NCBI GenBank assembly: GCA_945910395.1
Contig: CAMDYX010000004.1
Location: forward strand, 1-64,000
Direction of reading: 5' to 3'
DNA length: 64,000 bases
Origin: an uncultured Agathobacter sp.
Lineage (GTDB): Bacteria > Bacillota > Clostridia > Lachnospirales > Lachnospiraceae
The notes below the pieces were generated by a model. The model saw nothing but the letters and a program-made list of their open reading frames with translations, searched no databases and was not told the DNA's origin. The position numbers and the translations under genes were made by a program. Shown in pieces: positions 1 through 7,828 of this stretch (position 1 is the first letter of the stretch; every line of letters starts with the position of its first letter).

Positions 1-152
1 TAGGATGTAAAGGTGTACTTACTAAGGCTCCAATATACGCGGTAGAAAGAATTAAGGCTATTCAGAGAGTGGGTTTCACGAAATCGGATCATTTATTGAT
101 TGGAAAAACGGGATATGCCTATGATGGATATTGGACAATCTTCGAAGTCTAA
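1..152 (+). CDS. C-terminal end of a possible GNAT-like protein (cut by window edge)
   Basis: An open frame enters from the left edge and stops at 150-152. About 49 residues are visible, ending in a stretch of the type GKTGYAYDGYWTIFEV. The run AVERIKAIQRVGF followed by a short strand-rich tail resembles the end of a GNAT acetyltransferase, but the acetyl-CoA binding part lies outside the window, so the family assignment is a guess. The next gene follows after 87 bp. Confidence 0.45.
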   Translation, partial: GCKGVLTKAPIYAVERIKAIQRVGFTKSDHLLIGKTGYAYDGYWTIFEV

Positions 153-239
153 AAGATGGTGGTAATGTCTAAACTGTGGAATAAATTGATTTTTGAACAA
201 TAATAGAATACGAACCATGGAAGGAGTGACGAAACAGCC

Positions 240-1154
240 ATGCAAATCCAGGACTTTTTCATAAATGGCGACATGAAGGGCGCCATTAAGTATATGCGTG
301 AACACGAGGAATTTCAAGATATCCTCCCAGCTTACATCGCTATTTTTGAAAACTGTGAATACCGCATCTATGATGTGTCGGAATTTCTCAACCAAATACT
401 GCTGTGTTATCAGGTATATTATCGGGATATTTTTTATTGCGGTTTACCCGCAGAAGAAGCCGCTGACAAGCTGCTGACACAGCTAAAAGACCTACTGGAT
501 ATGCCAGATGCCAAGGAAGACCAGCTTGTTTTGCGGTTGAGTGCTGTGTTTGAACAACATGGCTATCATGCGCTCTTTGGCGTTACTCAGGGCTATTACG
601 GCCCCTATATCTGGAAGGATACCATACCTACCGTTTACAGCGTAGAGCTGCCGGACGGTACAGCAGAGTATACTGTCAATATTCTTAAGGGCTTTGTATT
701 CCGAAGCTGGATGGATTATCTGACCTTCGGCAGATTTGGTACAGGTGGCTGGGCTTCGCCCGATGGCACGATCAACTGCATTGAGCAGGCTTATGACTTT
801 GAAAGCGAGAGGTTTCTCGTTTCTCTTCTGAAGCACGAAGCGCAGCATACTGTAGATATGAAACAATTTCCGGGAATCTCCCCCACGGAGCTAGAATACC
901 GGGCAAAACTTGTGGAGCTTTATTACTCCAGCGATTTGGGATTGCTGCAAAAATTCTTGTCGGCAGCGGATGAAAGCAGACCAAGTGACAGTCATGCGGT
1001 GGCTTCTGCGAGAATCAAACTCGAGTTTGCCGTTACGGATCAAACGAATCTCTCCGGCATCCATACACGGGCACTGGACTTGCTTCATGCACATACGAAA
1101 GAAATGGAAGAAAAATATGGGAAACAAGAAAATCTCATGAGGCGAAGAAAATGA
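240..1154 (+). CDS. Uncharacterised protein with a HExxH zincin-like motif
   Basis: A 304-residue soluble protein with no signal peptide or membrane segment. The only recognisable motif is HEAQH at residues 199-203, the HExxH pattern of zinc metallopeptidases, with acidic residues downstream (E218, E220, E226) that could supply a third ligand. The N-terminal half is helical and unrecognised. AAGGAG lies about 13 bp before the ATG, rather far, so the start is not certain. The stop overlaps the next ATG by 4 bp (ATGA), so it is probably translated with the flavodoxin-like reductase. A peptidase role is inferred from the motif alone. Confidence 0.7.
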   Translation: MQIQDFFINGDMKGAIKYMREHEEFQDILPAYIAIFENCEYRIYDVSEFLNQILLCYQVYYRDIFYCGLPAEEAADKLLTQLKDLLDMPDAKEDQLVLRLSAVFEQHGYHALFGVTQGYYGPYIWKDTIPTVYSVELPDGTAEYTVNILKGFVFRSWMDYLTFGRFGTGGWASPDGTINCIEQAYDFESERFLVSLLKHEAQHTVDMKQFPGISPTELEYRAKLVELYYSSDLGLLQKFLSAADESRPSDSHAVASARIKLEFAVTDQTNLSGIHTRALDLLHAHTKEMEEKYGKQENLMRRRK

Positions 1155-1873
1155 AAATAGTAATGCTGAACGGACAGAATCATAAAGGAAGCACTTATCA
1201 TATAGGGCGAATGATTGCGGATAAGATTGCCGGTGATAACGAGATTTTGGAATTCTTTTTTCCAAAGGATTTGAATCACTTTTGTATGGGTTGTTACAGG
1301 TGTATTGAAGATGAGAAGGCATGTCCTTATTATGAAGAGAAGAAGGTTATTCTTGATGCTATCGAAGAAGCAGATGTGCTGATTGCAACTACACCGACCT
1401 ATTGCATGCATGTGTCGGCATCATTGAAAGCGCTTATAGATATGATGTTTGATTATTGGATGGTACATAGGCCGAAAACGTGTATGTTTGGTAAACGTAT
1501 GGTAATTGTCTCGACTTCCGCAGGGGCTTCTCCGAAATCTGCAATGAAGGATGTGGAGGATGCTTTCTTCAATATGGGTGTTCCATCCATCACGAAGTAC
1601 GGAATTGCAGTACAGGCAATGAACGGGGACACAGTCAGGGATTCCAAAAAGAAAAAAATAGAAAAGGATACCACCCGGATTGCCCGTAAATTGGGTAAAA
1701 ATAAGAAGCCGCATGTTGGAATAAAGACTAGATTGGTATTTGGCATGATGAGGATGATGCAGAAAAACGGCTGGGGTTCTTCTCCTGTGGAAAAAGTGTA
1801 CTGGGAGAAAAATGGATGGTTTGGGAGAAAACGCCCATGGAAATCTCACCGGACAGGAGGTATGTTGGCATAA
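1151..1873 (+). CDS. Flavodoxin-like NAD(P)H-dependent oxidoreductase
   Basis: A 240-residue protein of the NADPH-dependent FMN reductase/flavodoxin-like family. It starts with a beta strand and FMN-phosphate loop (LNGQNHKGSTYHIG, residues 6-19), followed by the family's CxGCxxC-like segment around residue 47 (FCMGCYRCIEDEKACPYY) and the strand ADVLIATTPTY near residue 76, which normally lines the flavin. The last 60 residues are basic and less conserved. It probably reduces quinones, nitro compounds or another small substrate in the cytoplasm; the substrate cannot be told. It is coupled to the upstream HExxH gene by a 4-bp overlap. Confidence 0.8.
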   Translation: MKIVMLNGQNHKGSTYHIGRMIADKIAGDNEILEFFFPKDLNHFCMGCYRCIEDEKACPYYEEKKVILDAIEEADVLIATTPTYCMHVSASLKALIDMMFDYWMVHRPKTCMFGKRMVIVSTSAGASPKSAMKDVEDAFFNMGVPSITKYGIAVQAMNGDTVRDSKKKKIEKDTTRIARKLGKNKKPHVGIKTRLVFGMMRMMQKNGWGSSPVEKVYWEKNGWFGRKRPWKSHRTGGMLA

Positions 1874-1927
1874 CGGCGAAGTACTTGAAAAAAGGTGTCC
1901 GCTTTATGACACATTAAAAAGATTATA

Positions 1928-1970
1928 CTCCTTTCATCAAATGAAAAAGACAGATGAAAGGAGCATTTTT
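1928..1970 (+). terminator. Hairpin plus T-run overlapping the leader of a small gene
   Basis: An exact 11-bp inverted repeat (CTCCTTTCATC at 1928-1938, GATGAAAGGAG at 1953-1963) is followed by CA and a run of seven T. It looks like an intrinsic terminator for the flavodoxin gene. Its right arm also contains the ribosome binding site (AAAGGAG) of the 36-residue protein starting at 1972, so the same stem could hide that site. Confidence 0.6.
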
Positions 1971-1971
1971 T

Positions 1972-2082
1972 ATGAAAGGATATCATGTGGAAAGCGGATA
2001 TATGGGATTTGTAGATGGTGGATATCAGTTGTTTGCAGATGAAAGTGATTACCGCGAGGCATTCTTAGAGCAGGAGGATTAA
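1972..2082 (+). CDS. Small acidic protein, 36 residues, function unknown
   Basis: A short frame begins MKGYHVESGYMGFVDGGY and ends FLEQED. It is preceded by AAAGGAG with a spacing of about 8 bp. The composition is rich in Gly and aromatic residues and acidic, with no membrane segment. Short proteins of this look (MKGY..ESGYMGFV.GGYQLFA) recur in clostridia to my recollection, but no function is known to me. It lies alone between two hairpins, which suggests an independent or attenuated short transcript. Confidence 0.6.
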   Translation: MKGYHVESGYMGFVDGGYQLFADESDYREAFLEQED

Positions 2083-2100
2083 TGGACTCCTGCTCTTTCG
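2067..2100 (+). terminator. Terminator hairpin after the small gene
   Basis: AGAGCAGGAG (2067-2076) and CTCCTGCTCT (2087-2096) form a perfect 10-bp stem that includes the stop codon of the 36-residue gene. The T-run after it is short (TTT), so termination strength is doubtful. Confidence 0.5.
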
Positions 2101-2169
2101 GTTGAATTTAAAAGGTCGTTGTGGCATAATATATTAAATTGGGTTGTGATTTTAAAAGGAGGCAGCAGT

Positions 2170-2634
2170 ATGCAGAAACAGGAAATAGAAATACGAAAAG
2201 AACACGCGCCAATTAAACTTCGCCCCTACGAACATCACGCAAAATATTACGAGACGGATCAGATGGGAATCATCCACCATTCCAACTATATCAAATGGAT
2301 GGAAGAGGCCAGAATGGATATGATGGAACAGATTGGACTCAGCTATAAAGAGATGGAGGCAATGGAAATTATCAGTCCGGTGCTTTCTATTGAAGTGGAA
2401 TATCATAGCATGGTTCACTTTGATGATACGGTAGTTATTGAAACAAAAGTGACAAAGTATAATGGGGTCAAGCTCGAGGTGGAATACCTGATCACGGATA
2501 AAGAGACCGGAGAACTTCGAACAAAGGCAAAGAGCAGCCATTGCTTTTTGAACCGGACAGGCCATCCGATTTCACTAAAACGCTCCTACCCGGAATTAGA
2601 CACCAAATTTTTTGAGATAAAGGAAGATATGTAA
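2170..2634 (+). CDS. Acyl-CoA thioesterase, YbgC/FadM-type hotdog
   Basis: A 154-residue single hotdog-domain protein. The segment YETDQMGIIHHSNYIKWMEEAR (given here as residues about 26-47) is the 4-hydroxybenzoyl-CoA thioesterase/YbgC signature, whose Asp in TDxMG is the catalytic residue in characterised members. It should hydrolyse a short or medium acyl-CoA in the cytoplasm. An upstream in-frame codon at 2119 exists, but ATG 2170 has AAAGGAGG about 7 bp before it and matches the usual N-terminus. The next gene starts one base after the stop, so the two are co-transcribed. Confidence 0.85.
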   Translation: MQKQEIEIRKEHAPIKLRPYEHHAKYYETDQMGIIHHSNYIKWMEEARMDMMEQIGLSYKEMEAMEIISPVLSIEVEYHSMVHFDDTVVIETKVTKYNGVKLEVEYLITDKETGELRTKAKSSHCFLNRTGHPISLKRSYPELDTKFFEIKEDM

Positions 2635-2635
2635 G

Positions 2636-4432
2636 ATGAGCACAATACCGGAAAGACTTAGCGCTCTTCGCGCTGAAATGAAAAAACGAAACATAGCAAT
2701 TTATGTTGTTCCCACCGCCGATTTCCATGAGTCTGAATATGTTGGAGATTATTTTAAGGCGAGAAAATTTATTACCGGATTTACCGGATCGGCAGGAACT
2801 GCTGTTATTACAATGACTGAGGCCGGACTTTGGACGGATGCAAGATATTTTCTCCAGGCAGAAAAACAGTTAGAAGGAAGCACTGTCACCCTATACAAGA
2901 TGGCAGAGGAGGGAGTCCCTACTGTTACGGAATATATTGAAAAGACATTAAAAGAGGGCGAGATTATCGGATTTGACGGAAGAGTAATCAACAGCTCGCT
3001 GGGTAAGAAATTTCTTGCGATTGCAGAGAAGAAAAATGGAAAGTTGTATGTGGATGAGGATCTTGTGGATCTTGTATGGACTGACAGACCGGCAATGTCC
3101 AAGGAACCGGTTTGGATTTTCGATGAAAAATATGTTGGGGAGAGCGTAGAAAGCAAGCTTTCTGCGGTTCGTAAAAAAATGGAGGAGAAGGGTGCTACCA
3201 TACATCTTATGGCTTCTCTTTATGATATCGCATGGCTTTTGAATGTGCGAGGAAGGGACATCAGCTATGTGCCGGTGGTACTTTCTTATCTTGCCCTTAC
3301 CAAGGATTCCTGTGTCTGGTTTGTGCAGGAGGAAGTAATCGACGATGCCCTGGCAGCATATCTTGCGAAAAACAACATTACAACAAAGCCTTATGACAGC
3401 TTTTATGACTTCGTAAAAGGAATATCTTCGGATGAAGTGGTCTTGATGAATACTTCTGTCATGAACTACAGAATTGTAAACAATATTCCACAAAATGTAA
3501 AAGTTATTGATGAAGTAGATCCAAGTGTACTGCTTAAGTCTATAAAGAATCCTGTCCAGATGGAGAATATCCGCATTGCACACAAAAAGGATGCGGTTGC
3601 AATGATTAAGTTTATGTATTGGTTGAAAAAGAATGTCGGAAAAATTCCTATGACCGAGATTTCGGTATCCGACTATCTGGAGAGCCTCCGAAGGGAACAG
3701 GACGGATGTCTGGATTTAAGCTTTGATACGATTTGCGGCTACGCAGAACATGGTGCAATTGTACACTATTCCGCAACACCGGAATCGGATGTTCCGCTGC
3801 AGGCAAAAGGACTTCTTCTGGTAGATTCCGGCGGACATTACTTAGAGGGAACCACAGACATTACAAGAACCTTTGTGCTGGGACCGATTACCGAGGAGGA
3901 AAAGGAAGATTTTACCAGAGTGTGTCGTTCCAACATCAATCTTGCCGCAGCAAGATTTTTATATGGATGCTCGGGTATGAATCTGGACATTATAGCAAGA
4001 GAGCCATTCTGGGAAGTGGGAATGGACTATAAGCATGGAACCGGACATGGTGTGGGATATGTGCTGAATGTACATGAAGGACCAAACGGATTCCGCTGGA
4101 GACAGTCTCCGGATCGTTCAGAAGGAGCGACCTTGGAAGAGGGGATGGTTACCACCGATGAACCGGGTATTTACATTGAAGGAAAATACGGAGTACGTAC
4201 AGAGAATGAACTGATCTGCCGAAAGGGAGAGAAGAATGAGTACGGACAGTTCATGTATTTTGAGAATGTAACCTATGTACCGATTGATCTGGACGCAATC
4301 CTGCCGGAGAAGATGACTTCGGTGGAAAGACAAAGATTAAACGATTATCACAGGATGGTATATGATACCATGGCACCTTACTTTAGCGGTGAGGAACTTG
4401 AATTCCTTAAGGAATACACCAGAGCGATTTAA
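2636..4432 (+). CDS. pepP: Xaa-Pro aminopeptidase (M24B)
   Basis: A 598-residue cytoplasmic aminopeptidase P of the long, three-domain type. Two creatinase-like N-terminal domains (about residues 1-310) precede the pita-bread catalytic domain. All five dinuclear metal ligands are visible: D397, D408 (DSGGHYLEGTTD), H471 (GTGHG), E509 (TDEPGIY) and E523 (RTENE). It removes N-terminal residues ahead of proline during peptide breakdown. The start lies one base after the thioesterase stop, and the ribosome binding site is inside that gene. Confidence 0.93.
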   Translation: MSTIPERLSALRAEMKKRNIAIYVVPTADFHESEYVGDYFKARKFITGFTGSAGTAVITMTEAGLWTDARYFLQAEKQLEGSTVTLYKMAEEGVPTVTEYIEKTLKEGEIIGFDGRVINSSLGKKFLAIAEKKNGKLYVDEDLVDLVWTDRPAMSKEPVWIFDEKYVGESVESKLSAVRKKMEEKGATIHLMASLYDIAWLLNVRGRDISYVPVVLSYLALTKDSCVWFVQEEVIDDALAAYLAKNNITTKPYDSFYDFVKGISSDEVVLMNTSVMNYRIVNNIPQNVKVIDEVDPSVLLKSIKNPVQMENIRIAHKKDAVAMIKFMYWLKKNVGKIPMTEISVSDYLESLRREQDGCLDLSFDTICGYAEHGAIVHYSATPESDVPLQAKGLLLVDSGGHYLEGTTDITRTFVLGPITEEEKEDFTRVCRSNINLAAARFLYGCSGMNLDIIAREPFWEVGMDYKHGTGHGVGYVLNVHEGPNGFRWRQSPDRSEGATLEEGMVTTDEPGIYIEGKYGVRTENELICRKGEKNEYGQFMYFENVTYVPIDLDAILPEKMTSVERQRLNDYHRMVYDTMAPYFSGEELEFLKEYTRAI

Positions 4433-4476
4433 GACTATTTGGTGTGAATAAAGTTTTATAGAAATGGAGCAACAGT

Positions 4477-7191
4477 ATGAGCGAAAAGCTGGTTCTCATA
4501 GATGGTCATAGTATTTTAAACCGGGCATTTTTCGGGTTACCGGATCTAACGAATGCAGAGGGACTGCACACCAATGCAGTATATGGCTTCTTAAACATTC
4601 TCTTTAAGATTCTGGAAGAGGAAAAGCCGGATTATCTTACGGTTGCCTTTGATGTTCATGCACCAACCTTCCGGCATAAGATGTACGATGCATATAAGGG
4701 AACCAGAAAGCCTATGGCTGATGAGCTGAGGCAGCAGGTTCCTCTTATGAAGGAAATGCTGCAAAGTATGGGTATTACCATTCTGGAGATGGAAGGCTTC
4801 GAGGCAGATGATCTTCTTGGCACACTCTCCAAGATGGGAGAGGACAGGGGAATGGAGGTCACCATCGTATCGGGAGATCGAGATACCCTGCAGCTTGCTT
4901 CAGACAAGGTTTTGATTCGGATTCCAAAGACCAAGAAAACCGGTACGGAAATCGAGAATTACCATGCCACGGAGGTGAAAGAGAAGTATCTTGTTACTCC
5001 GACGGAATTTATCGATGTAAAGGCACTTATGGGTGACAGCTCCGATAATATTCCGGGAGTTCCGGGAATCGGTGAGAAGACGGCGACGGCTCTCATTGCA
5101 CAGTATGGAAGTATTGACGGCGTAAAAGAACATGCTGCGGAAGTTGAGCCCCCCAGAGCCGGAAAGAATATCATAGAGTTCTGGGAGCAGGCGGTGATGA
5201 GCAAGGAGCTTGCCACCATTATTCGCAATGCACCGGTAGAATATGACTTCGAAAATGCAAGACTGGCTTCTATTGAGAGCTTATATACGGAAGCTGCATA
5301 CATGCTCTGCAAACGTCTGGAATTTAAGAACTTTTTAAGCCGTTTTAATGTGGATGCCCCAAAGAATCAGGCAGCTTCCCATTTTACGTTGGTAAAGGAA
5401 ATAGAACAGGCAGAAAAGATATGGAAGAAAGCAGAAGGAAAGCAGATTGGATTTGCAATTTTTCCGGGAAGCGCAAAAGGTATGGCAGGAATGAGTATCT
5501 GCTTCGGGGAGGAGGATACTTACCTTTTTTGGACAGGAACAGAGCTTACCGGTGACTATTTGCTTGAGAAACTGAATCAGAAGATTAAAGAGGCGGTAAA
5601 AACAGCATCCGCTGTGCCTGCGATTTCAGCGCTGGATGTAAAAAGTCAGCTTCAATATTTTTCACCTCAGGATCAGGATGAGAAGGATGCTGCGAAAGCT
5701 TATGAGTACTACCTCTCAGTAAGAAAGCAGTTTTTTGATGTGACAGTTGCCGCATATCTTCTTAACCCGTTAAAAGGAGATTATCCCTATGAGGATATTG
5801 CAAAGGATCATCTTTCCCTTATGATTCCGTCTAAGAGTGATTTGCTTGGAAAGAGCGATTTTGTAAAGGCATTTGCGGAGGATGAGAAGAAAGCGACAGA
5901 GTATGCCTGCTATCAGGCGTATATTGCCTGGAAATCGAAGGATGCGCTCTCTGAAGAACTGAGAGAAAAGGAGATGGATAAGCTTTTCTTTGAGATGGAA
6001 ATGCCAATCGTTTTTGTGCTTTCCGATATGGAAAAGGAAGGCATCCGCCTGGATGTGGAGGCCCTCAGAAAGTACGGGCAGGAATTATCGGTATCCATCG
6101 AAAAACTGGAACAGAAGATTTACGAAGCTGCAGGCGAAGAATTCAATATCAATTCTCCAAAGCAGCTTGGAGTTATCCTTTTTGAAAAGCTAAAGCTTCC
6201 AAACGGAAAGAAGACCAAGACCGGCTATTCCACATCGGCGGAGGTTTTGGAAAAGCTTTCCAATGAATATCCCATTGTGGCGGATATTTTGGAATACAGA
6301 CAGTTAAGCAAATTGAAATCTACCTACGCAGATGGTCTGGTTAGCTGCGTGAAAGAGGATGGAAAAATCCATACCACCTTCAATCAGACGATTACAGCAA
6401 CGGGGCGGTTAAGTAGTACCGATCCGAATTTGCAGAATATACCGATTCGAATCGAACTGGGAAAACTGATCCGTAAGGTATTTTACCCAAAGCAGGGGAA
6501 TGTGTTCATTGATTCGGATTACTCCCAGATTGAGCTTCGTGTGCTTGCACATGTGTCAGGTGACAAACAGATGATTGATGCTTTCCAGATGGGGCAGGAT
6601 ATTCATCGAACCACAGCTTCTCAGGTGTTTCATGTACCCTTTGAGGAGGTAACGGAGCTTCAGAGAAGAAACGCAAAGGCTGTAAACTTTGGAATTGTGT
6701 ACGGAATTAGTGCTTTTGGTTTATCACAGGATCTGAATATCGAGCGAAAAGAAGCTCAGGCATATATTGATCAATACTTTGCAACATATCCGAAAATTAA
6801 AGAATTTTTGGATAAGACGGTAGCGGATGCAAAAGAGAATGGGATGATCCGGACGATATACGGACGAATTCGCCCGATACCGGAGCTGTCATCCAGCAAT
6901 TTTATGCAAAGACAATTTGGAGAGCGTGTGGCCATGAACTCACCAATTCAGGGAGCTGCAGCAGATATCATCAAGCTTGCAATGATTGCGGTTCATGACA
7001 AGCTTATGAAGGATGGATATAAGGCAAAGTTGATCCTGCAGGTGCATGACGAACTTTTAGTGGAAGCGCCGGAGGAAGAGAAGGAACAGGTTATGGAACT
7101 TCTTGAAACGGAGATGAAGAACGCCGTGTCGCTTTCTGTAAACATGGAAGTAGGTACTGCGTGTGGGTACAACTGGTATGATGCCCACTAA
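4477..7191 (+). CDS. polA: DNA polymerase I
   Basis: A 904-residue polymerase. The N-terminal 5'-3' nuclease domain (about 1-290) shows LIDGHSILNRAFF, EADDLLGT and the helix-hairpin-helix GVPGIGEKTA. The middle domain (about 300-480) lacks the DEDD residues of a proofreading exonuclease, as in Bacillus-type enzymes, so 3'-5' editing is probably absent. The polymerase domain has motif A (D681 in DYSQIELR), motif B (RRNAKAVNFGIVYG) and motif C (H857-D858-E859 in QVHDELLV). It fills gaps and replaces RNA primers. It is followed 31 bp downstream by coaE, a common pairing in this phylum. Confidence 0.97.
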   Translation: MSEKLVLIDGHSILNRAFFGLPDLTNAEGLHTNAVYGFLNILFKILEEEKPDYLTVAFDVHAPTFRHKMYDAYKGTRKPMADELRQQVPLMKEMLQSMGITILEMEGFEADDLLGTLSKMGEDRGMEVTIVSGDRDTLQLASDKVLIRIPKTKKTGTEIENYHATEVKEKYLVTPTEFIDVKALMGDSSDNIPGVPGIGEKTATALIAQYGSIDGVKEHAAEVEPPRAGKNIIEFWEQAVMSKELATIIRNAPVEYDFENARLASIESLYTEAAYMLCKRLEFKNFLSRFNVDAPKNQAASHFTLVKEIEQAEKIWKKAEGKQIGFAIFPGSAKGMAGMSICFGEEDTYLFWTGTELTGDYLLEKLNQKIKEAVKTASAVPAISALDVKSQLQYFSPQDQDEKDAAKAYEYYLSVRKQFFDVTVAAYLLNPLKGDYPYEDIAKDHLSLMIPSKSDLLGKSDFVKAFAEDEKKATEYACYQAYIAWKSKDALSEELREKEMDKLFFEMEMPIVFVLSDMEKEGIRLDVEALRKYGQELSVSIEKLEQKIYEAAGEEFNINSPKQLGVILFEKLKLPNGKKTKTGYSTSAEVLEKLSNEYPIVADILEYRQLSKLKSTYADGLVSCVKEDGKIHTTFNQTITATGRLSSTDPNLQNIPIRIELGKLIRKVFYPKQGNVFIDSDYSQIELRVLAHVSGDKQMIDAFQMGQDIHRTTASQVFHVPFEEVTELQRRNAKAVNFGIVYGISAFGLSQDLNIERKEAQAYIDQYFATYPKIKEFLDKTVADAKENGMIRTIYGRIRPIPELSSSNFMQRQFGERVAMNSPIQGAAADIIKLAMIAVHDKLMKDGYKAKLILQVHDELLVEAPEEEKEQVMELLETEMKNAVSLSVNMEVGTACGYNWYDAH

Positions 7192-7222
7192 GCAGAAAGA
7201 CAAATGATGTAGGGCATATTAT

Positions 7223-7828
7223 ATGAAATTTATTGGAATTACCGGCGGTATAGGTGCCGGAAAATCTGCGATATTGGACTATCTGAGGAAAAAAGATCAC
7301 ATTCGTGTGATGCTGGCAGACGAAATTGCACATAAGCTTATGGAGCCGGGAACAGCATGTTTTCAAAGACTGGAACAGAAGTTTAAGGATGCAGATATTT
7401 TTCGACCGGAGGGCGGCTTTGACCGGGAAAAGGTTGCGGCTTTTATTTTCGGAGAGGAAGAAAAACGTCTGGCCTTTAACGGCATTGTTCATCCGGCCGT
7501 CAAAGAATATGTGATTGAGCAGTACGAAAAGGAAAAAGAAGCCGGAAATTTAGAGTTTCTTTTTCTGGAAGCGGCTCTTCTTATTGAAGAACATTATGAT
7601 GCAATTTGTGATGAACTTTGGTATATTTATACTAATGAGGACAATCGAAGAGAACGACTAATTGCTTCGAGGGGCTATTCCAATGAGAAAATTGATGGGA
7701 TTTTTATGAGCCAGCTTTCCGAAGAAACCTATCGAAGTAAGTGTAAGATTGTAATAGACAATAACGGAACTGTGGAACAATCTTACGAACAAATTGAAAA
7801 ATACTTAAGGAGAACCAGGGATGAGTAA
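7223..7828 (+). CDS. coaE: Dephospho-CoA kinase
   Basis: A 201-residue P-loop kinase that phosphorylates the ribose 3'-hydroxyl of dephospho-CoA, the last step of CoA synthesis. The Walker A motif GGIGAGKSA is at residues 8-16, followed by the family's LADEIAH (about 30-36) and the FLEAALLIE strand near residue 112. Length is normal for the family. Its 3' end overlaps the FtsA-like gene by 8 bp. Confidence 0.93.
   Translation: MKFIGITGGIGAGKSAILDYLRKKDHIRVMLADEIAHKLMEPGTACFQRLEQKFKDADIFRPEGGFDREKVAAFIFGEEEKRLAFNGIVHPAVKEYVIEQYEKEKEAGNLEFLFLEAALLIEEHYDAICDELWYIYTNEDNRRERLIASRGYSNEKIDGIFMSQLSEETYRSKCKIVIDNNGTVEQSYEQIEKYLRRTRDE

Noticed and set aside
5300..5960. Active proofreading exonuclease in DNA polymerase I
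   Set aside because: The domain is present in outline, but the DxE and YxxxD metal-binding motifs cannot be found.
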